From assembly GCF_051954575.1 (NCBI RefSeq), contig NZ_JBQCHP010000146.1:1-57618 (forward strand): DNA of 57,618 bases, written 5' to 3'. Position numbers and translations under genes: made by a program. A model generated the notes under the pieces. That model was not told the origin of the DNA. It worked only from the letters and a program-made list of their open reading frames with translations, and ran no database searches. Below are positions 51,943 to 57,618 of this stretch, piece by piece. The stretch comes from Dyella_B sp035690825. Its GTDB lineage: Bacteria > Pseudomonadota > Gammaproteobacteria > Xanthomonadales > Rhodanobacteraceae. The stretch's first letter is position 1; every line of letters begins with the position of its first letter.

Positions 51943-52479
51943 ATGCACAACAGCGATTCGCAGTCGCCGAACCAGGCCCCTGAAACGGGCGAGCAGAACG
52001 TCGCCGGCGGTGACGAACTGGAAGCGCTCAAGGCCAAGCTGGCCGAACTGGAAACGAGCAACCGGGAGCTGCGCGAAACCGTGCTGCGCGAAAAGGCCGA
52101 GCTGGAAAACCAGCGCCGCCGCCTGCATCGCGACCTGGAACAGGCGCGCCGCTTCGCCAACGAAAAGCTGCTCAATGACCTCTTGCCCGTGTACGACGGC
52201 CTGGAGCGGGGCCTGGCAACCGAGGGCGGCGATGTGGCCACGATTCGCGAGGGACTGAACCTCACCCTGAAAGAGATGTTGCGTATCGCCAGCAACAACG
52301 GCCTGGTGCAGGTGGACCCGGTCGACCAGCCGCTGGACCCGGAACGTCATCACGCCGTGAGCATGGTCGAGGCGCCCGGCAAGGCGCCCGGCACGGTGGT
52401 GGCGGTGCTGCAAAAAGGCTACGTGCTCAACGATCGGCTGTTGCGCCCGGCCCTGGTGTCCGTGGCCAAGGACGACTGA
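51943..52479 (+). CDS. grpE: Nucleotide exchange factor GrpE
   Basis: 178-residue GrpE, which releases ADP from DnaK. A variable acidic N-terminus is followed by the long helix (LRETVLREKAELENQRRRLHRD) and the C-terminal beta domain ending GYVLNDRLLRPALVSVAK, the family signature. Start at 51943 after GGAG. A hairpin (GCGGG-TTCA-CCCGC, 51876-51889) followed by T-rich sequence lies between hrcA and grpE. Confidence 0.97.
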   Translation: MHNSDSQSPNQAPETGEQNVAGGDELEALKAKLAELETSNRELRETVLREKAELENQRRRLHRDLEQARRFANEKLLNDLLPVYDGLERGLATEGGDVATIREGLNLTLKEMLRIASNNGLVQVDPVDQPLDPERHHAVSMVEAPGKAPGTVVAVLQKGYVLNDRLLRPALVSVAKDD

Positions 52480-52531
52480 CGGTCTCTGCTGAACGTTATC
52501 TGCAATTCCAGAACTGCAGGGTTTAGCTGGT

Positions 52532-52560
52532 ATTGAACGACTTTCACCAGAACCCCATCT
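52532..52560 (+). promoter_or_regulatory. Sigma-32 (RpoH) heat-shock promoter upstream of dnaK
   Basis: ATTGAAC at 52532-52538, a 14-base spacer, then CCCCATCT at 52553-52560. Consensus is CTTGAAA-N13-15-CCCCATnT, so the -10 is an exact match. It lies 52 bases before the dnaK ATG and allows heat-shock expression of dnaK apart from hrcA-grpE. Confidence 0.8.
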
Positions 52561-52611
52561 GACAACCATTCGCGGCGCGGGGCCGCACACGAGATTTCCG
52601 GAGCACACATC

Positions 52612-54543
<1,932 letters not shown>

Positions 54544-54560
54544 TCCTTTAAGCTGTTGAA

Positions 54561-54590
54561 CAACGAGCGCCTCGAAAGGGGCGCTCGTTG
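54561..54590 (+). terminator. Hairpin after dnaK
   Basis: CAACGAGCGCC-TCGAAAGG-GGCGCTCGTTG forms an 11-base perfect stem 18 bases past the dnaK stop. There is no T-run, so it probably stabilises the dnaK message or partly stops transcription before the downstream TMEM175/dnaJ genes. Confidence 0.65.
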
Positions 54591-54594
54591 CATT

Positions 54595-54757
54595 AGAGCC
54601 TGTTCAATGTCTCAGCGTGGTTCGCATGGTTTCCGAGTGGCCGTCAGGTGGTAGTGCGTGGCGCAGCGCCAGACTGGGTGTCTGGTCAAGCCGCGCGCTG
54701 CCGCATGGCGGCCACTCGGGAGCCATGAGAGCTGCGAAGAGGCATTGAACAGGCTCT
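54595..54757 (+). repeat. Long hairpin element C (AGAGCCTGTTCAATG arms)
   Basis: Perfect 15-base terminal inverted repeat (54595-54609 and 54743-54757) continued by a long imperfect stem (CGAGTGGCCG paired with CGGCCACTCG). The apical part CAGACTGGGTGTCTGGTCAA and AAGCCGCGCG resembles the minus strand of hairpin B2 at 34599-34694. In the imperfect stem about ten of fourteen differences keep G-U pairing on the plus strand. It lies between dnaK and the TMEM175 gene. Confidence 0.82.
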
Positions 54758-54773
54758 TACGGGAGGGGAGACG

Positions 54774-55352
54774 ATGGACAAGGGGCGGCTCGAAGCCTTC
54801 AGCGACGGCGTGCTCGCCATCATCCTCACTATCATGGTGCTGGAACTGAAGGTGCCGCACGGCGACGGCTGGAACGTGCTGCTGCCGCAGTGGCCGGTGT
54901 TCCTGAGCTACGTATTGAGCTTCATCTACGTCGGCATCTACTGGAACAACCACCATCATTTCCTGCATGCTTCGGCCAAGGTGAACGGCGCGGTGCTGTG
55001 GGCCAACCTGCACCTCCTGTTCTGGCTGTCGCTGATGCCGGTGACTACCGGCTGGATGGGCGAGAACCATTTCGCGCGGCTACCCGTGGCGGTTTATGGT
55101 TTCGTGCTGCTGATGTGCGGCATCGCCTGGCAGCCGTTCCAGCGCAGCCTGATCGCCGCCAACGGCGGTAGGGAGTCCCTGTTGGCGCAGGCGGTGGGCA
55201 GCGACTGGAAAGGCTGGGTCGCCGTCGCCATGTATCTGGGCGGCATCCTCGTGGCGTTCGTGGCGCCGTGGGTGTCGTGTGTTCTTTATGCCACGGTGGC
55301 AGCGATCTGGTTCATTCCCGATCGGCGCATCGAATCGCGGATCAAGCAATGA
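54774..55352 (+). CDS. TMEM175-family potassium channel
   Basis: 192-residue membrane protein. Its N-terminus GRLEAFSDGVLAIILTIMVLEL is the canonical TMEM175 signature (RxxxFSD), and helix 3 is followed by WNNHHHFL, another family mark. About six hydrophobic segments give one bacterial TMEM175 repeat, which forms tetrameric K+ channels. A GGGAGGGGAG ribosome site precedes the ATG. The stop overlaps the dnaJ start by ATGA, tying its translation to dnaJ. Such a gene is not part of the usual dnaK-dnaJ operon. Confidence 0.9.
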   Translation: MDKGRLEAFSDGVLAIILTIMVLELKVPHGDGWNVLLPQWPVFLSYVLSFIYVGIYWNNHHHFLHASAKVNGAVLWANLHLLFWLSLMPVTTGWMGENHFARLPVAVYGFVLLMCGIAWQPFQRSLIAANGGRESLLAQAVGSDWKGWVAVAMYLGGILVAFVAPWVSCVLYATVAAIWFIPDRRIESRIKQ

Positions 55353-56470
55353 GCAAGCGTGACTATTACGAAATTCTGGGTATCGAACGTTCCGCCGACG
55401 AGGCGGAACTGAAAAAAGCTTTCCGCCGCCTGGCGATGAAATACCACCCCGACCGCTGCCCGGACGACCCGCACGCGCAGGAGAAATTCAAGGAGGCCAA
55501 GGAGGCCTACGACGTACTTGGCGACGCGCAGAAGCGCGCGATGTACGACCAGTACGGCCACGCCGCGTTCGAGGGCGGCATGGGCGGTGGACGCGGTGGC
55601 GCCGGCTTCGGCGACATGGGCGATATCTTCGGGGATATCTTCGGCGACATTTTTGGTGGCGGCGGCCGTTCCTCGCGTCCGCGCCGTGGCGCCGACCTGC
55701 GCTACATCATGGAGCTCGATCTCGAAGAAGCCGTGTTCGGCGTCGAGAGAAAATTCGACATTCCCACCCAGGTCAATTGCCACCACTGCAACGGCAGCGG
55801 CTCGGAAGACGGCAAGACCGTCAATTGCCGCACCTGCAATGGCCACGGCCGCGTGCGCATGCAGAACGGTATCTTCTCCATCCAGCAGACCTGTCCGCAC
55901 TGCGGCGGCAGCGGCCGCGCGATCGAGAAACCCTGCAAGAAATGCCACGGCGAAGGGCGCCTGGAAGAAACCCGCACGCTGTCGGTGCGCATTCCCGCCG
56001 GCGTCGACAACGGCGATCGCATCCGCCTGGCGGCGCAGGGCGAGGCAGGTCCCGCCGGTACCGAAGCCGGTGATCTATACGTGGAAGTGCGCGTGCGCGA
56101 ACACGAGATTTTCCAGCGCGACGGCAACAACCTCTATTGCGAAGTGCCGATCCGCATCTCGCAGGCAGCGCTCGGCGCGGAATTGCAGGTGCCCACGCTG
56201 GACGGCGAAGTCGCCATCACGATTCCGCCGGAAACGCAGACCGGGCAGCAGTTCGTGTTGCGCGGACGCGGCGTGAAATCGGTACGCGGCGGCCGCACCG
56301 GCGACCTCGTTTGCCGCGTGATGGTGGAGACACCGGTGCGCCTTACGCGTGAGCAGCGTGAATTGCTGGAGAAGCTGGAAGCGACGTTCGCCGAGGATGA
56401 TGAGCACACGCCACGGGCCAAGGGCTTTATGGATGGCGTGAAGCAGTTCTGGTCGCGGGTGACGTCCTGA
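55349..56470 (+). CDS. dnaJ: Molecular chaperone DnaJ (Hsp40)
   Basis: 373-residue type I J-protein. J-domain (residues 1-70) with AMKYHPDRCPDD (HPD intact), Gly/Phe-rich linker (about 75-120, GGMGGGRGGAGFGDMGD), four zinc-binding CxxCxGxG repeats (CHHCNGSG, CRTCNGHG, CPHCGGSG, CKKCHGEG) at about residues 148-205, then the C-terminal substrate domains. It stimulates DnaK's ATPase. Start at MSKRDYYEILG (55349), overlapping the TMEM175 gene stop. Confidence 0.98.
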   Translation: MSKRDYYEILGIERSADEAELKKAFRRLAMKYHPDRCPDDPHAQEKFKEAKEAYDVLGDAQKRAMYDQYGHAAFEGGMGGGRGGAGFGDMGDIFGDIFGDIFGGGGRSSRPRRGADLRYIMELDLEEAVFGVERKFDIPTQVNCHHCNGSGSEDGKTVNCRTCNGHGRVRMQNGIFSIQQTCPHCGGSGRAIEKPCKKCHGEGRLEETRTLSVRIPAGVDNGDRIRLAAQGEAGPAGTEAGDLYVEVRVREHEIFQRDGNNLYCEVPIRISQAALGAELQVPTLDGEVAITIPPETQTGQQFVLRGRGVKSVRGGRTGDLVCRVMVETPVRLTREQRELLEKLEATFAEDDEHTPRAKGFMDGVKQFWSRVTS

Positions 56471-56518
56471 GCCATTCCTTATTCGATGCGTTGAGCCGCA
56501 TACTCGCCACAGACGATT

Positions 56519-56640
56519 CCCTCCCCTACGTGTAGTAGGGGAGGGTTAGGGTGGGGTGAAGCAATCTCGCGGTGTACTCAAACAATGCCGCAAGGGTGTG
56601 TAACCCCACCCCAACCCTCCCCTGCAAGCAGGGGAGGGAG
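56519..56640. repeat. CCCTCCCC inverted repeat between dnaJ and dapB
   Basis: CCTCCCCTACGTGTAGTAGGGGAGG followed by GTTAGGGTGGGGT at the left returns inverted as ACCCCACCCCAACCCTCCCC with CTGCAAGCAGGGGAGG at the right (56602-56638). Each half also folds on itself. Repeats of this sequence type are common in Xanthomonadales genomes. Confidence 0.85.
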
Positions 56641-56680
56641 CGCACTTCGACCTGTTGAGTTTCTACGTTCAGGACAGCCC

Positions 56681-57484
56681 ATGACCCAACCCATCCGTCT
56701 TGCCATCAATGGCGCTTCCGGCCGCATGGGACGCGCCTTGCTCGCGCTGGTGCGCGAGGACAAGCGCTTCGAACTGGTCAATGCGTTGGTACCTGCAACT
56801 TCCGCACATAACGGCACGCCCGTTTTCGCGGAACTCCCCGCGTCACTGCGCTATGCGCACGACTGGAACGCCGTCACCGCCAACGTCGTCATCGATTTCA
56901 GCGGCCCGGACGGCCTCATCGCTGCGCTTGATTACTGCATCGCGCACAAGGCCGCGCTGGTGACGGGCACGACAGGCATCGACGCTTCACTGCAAACCCG
57001 GCTCGATCAAGCTGCGCAACGCATTCCCCTGTTGCATGCCGCCAACTTCAGCCTGGGCGTCGCCGTGTTGAAGCGCTTGCTGCGCCAGGCCGCCGCGGCG
57101 TTGCCCGATTGGGATCTGGAGATCATCGAGGCGCATCACGGCCGCAAGGAAGATGCGCCATCGGGCACGGCGCTCGCCTTGGGGAATGCGGCCGCCGAAA
57201 CGCGCGGCACCAGTTTGGCGAAGGATGCCGTCTACGTACGCGAAGGCCGCCCCGGCGCGAGGCGCAGCGGCAGTATCGGGTTCGCCGTCGTGCGCGGCGG
57301 CGACGTGGTGGGCGAACACACCGCTTTGTTGCTCGGCCAGGGCGAGCGTGTCGAGCTGAGCCATCGCGCCACCGATCGATCCATCTTCGCGCGCGGCGCG
57401 CTGGAAGCGGCCGCGTGGCTGGCGGCACGTAAGCCCGGCAGCTACGACATCGACGACATGTTGCAGGCGCGCGTCGCCGGCTGA
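56681..57484 (+). CDS. dapB: 4-hydroxy-tetrahydrodipicolinate reductase
   Basis: 267-residue DapB, second committed enzyme of the diaminopimelate/lysine pathway. The NAD(P) motif is AINGASGRMGRALL (residues 8-21), the catalytic region EIIEAHHGRKEDAPSGTAL holds the active His and Lys, and VVRGGDVVGEHTALL follows. Start at MTQPIRLAING (56681), 10 bases after AGGA. It usually follows dnaJ in Xanthomonadales. Confidence 0.97.
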   Translation: MTQPIRLAINGASGRMGRALLALVREDKRFELVNALVPATSAHNGTPVFAELPASLRYAHDWNAVTANVVIDFSGPDGLIAALDYCIAHKAALVTGTTGIDASLQTRLDQAAQRIPLLHAANFSLGVAVLKRLLRQAAAALPDWDLEIIEAHHGRKEDAPSGTALALGNAAAETRGTSLAKDAVYVREGRPGARRSGSIGFAVVRGGDVVGEHTALLLGQGERVELSHRATDRSIFARGALEAAAWLAARKPGSYDIDDMLQARVAG

Positions 57485-57496
57485 TCGCGCCACTCG

Positions 57497-57618
57497 GGAT
57501 GCTCTGATCTATTCCACGTACCCGTCACCGCACAGTATGCGCGCCTCGCTGTGCTCCAGTGGCGAAGGCAGACTGGCGCATCGTCGAGACGCTGGGGTGC
57601 AGCGAGGCGCGCATACAG
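57497..57618 (+). repeat. Hairpin element D, complete stem at the window edge
   Basis: GGATGCTCTGATC at 57497, as in the outer arm of 34439-34728, is followed by a hairpin with 27-base arms (57533-57559 and 57592-57618) and a 32-base loop containing GGCGAAGGCAGACTGGC and GTCGAGACG, the same core as in B1 (34472-34569). Of four differences between the arms, three keep G-U pairing. The matching outer arm would lie beyond the window. Confidence 0.82.

Overview
The window looks like a chromosomal segment of a high-GC gammaproteobacterium of the Xanthomonadales, most likely Rhodanobacteraceae (Dyella/Luteibacter/Rhodanobacter-like). This rests on gene order (recN-hrcA-grpE-dnaK-dnaJ-dapB), the hopanoid genes, the chaperone-usher fimbriae and the abundant dispersed palindromic repeats. 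No rRNA, tRNA, CRISPR array, insertion sequence or prophage is visible; nearly all space is taken by ordinary chromosomal genes.

Layout. 1-4454: a sugar ABC importer (minus) diverges from an RpiR-type regulator and an inositol-dehydrogenase-like oxidoreductase (plus). Two GGAA-N6-TTCC boxes in the divergent promoter point to an IolR-controlled myo-inositol uptake locus. 4784-8103: RluF-like pseudouridine synthase, an ABC exporter pair and a ferredoxin-reductase-like enzyme. 8550-14642: chaperone-usher fimbrial cluster (pilin, chaperone, usher, tip adhesin, small secreted protein) plus an orphan short pilin. 15039-19376: membrane protein, XRE regulator, secreted peptidase-like hydrolase and NatAB exporter in one tight operon. 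19391-24722: hydrolase/hemH, SYLF protein, tatABC and a MidA-type methyltransferase. 25277-31741: cca, lytic transglycosylase, GH17 membrane enzyme, EEP-family phosphatase. 31860-34367: two DsbA-like lipoproteins and a dihaem cytochrome c. 34770-40005: engB, free-methionine-sulfoxide reductase, TMEM175-like protein, bioD, a small unknown and a Gcr-type membrane protein. 40160-48626: ispA, copC/copD and hopanoid genes (squalene synthase, squalene-hopene cyclase, hpnG, divergent hpnA). 48947-57484: recN and the heat-shock operon with a TMEM175 channel gene inserted between dnaK and dnaJ, then dapB.

The most unusual signal is non-coding. Long hairpin elements (3299-3458, two inside 34439-34728, 54595-54757, 57533-57618) carry related apical cores (AGACTGG... 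followed in three of them by GTCGANACG) on stems whose sequences differ completely from copy to copy. Differences between the two arms are almost all of the kind that keeps G-U pairing on one strand, which suggests selection as RNA. One copy lies exactly at the regulator/iolG junction and carries an open frame that overlaps both genes, apparently preserving translational coupling. A second dispersed family, GTAGGTTGGGG..., sits at gene 3' ends and supplies the TAG stop codon of four genes.
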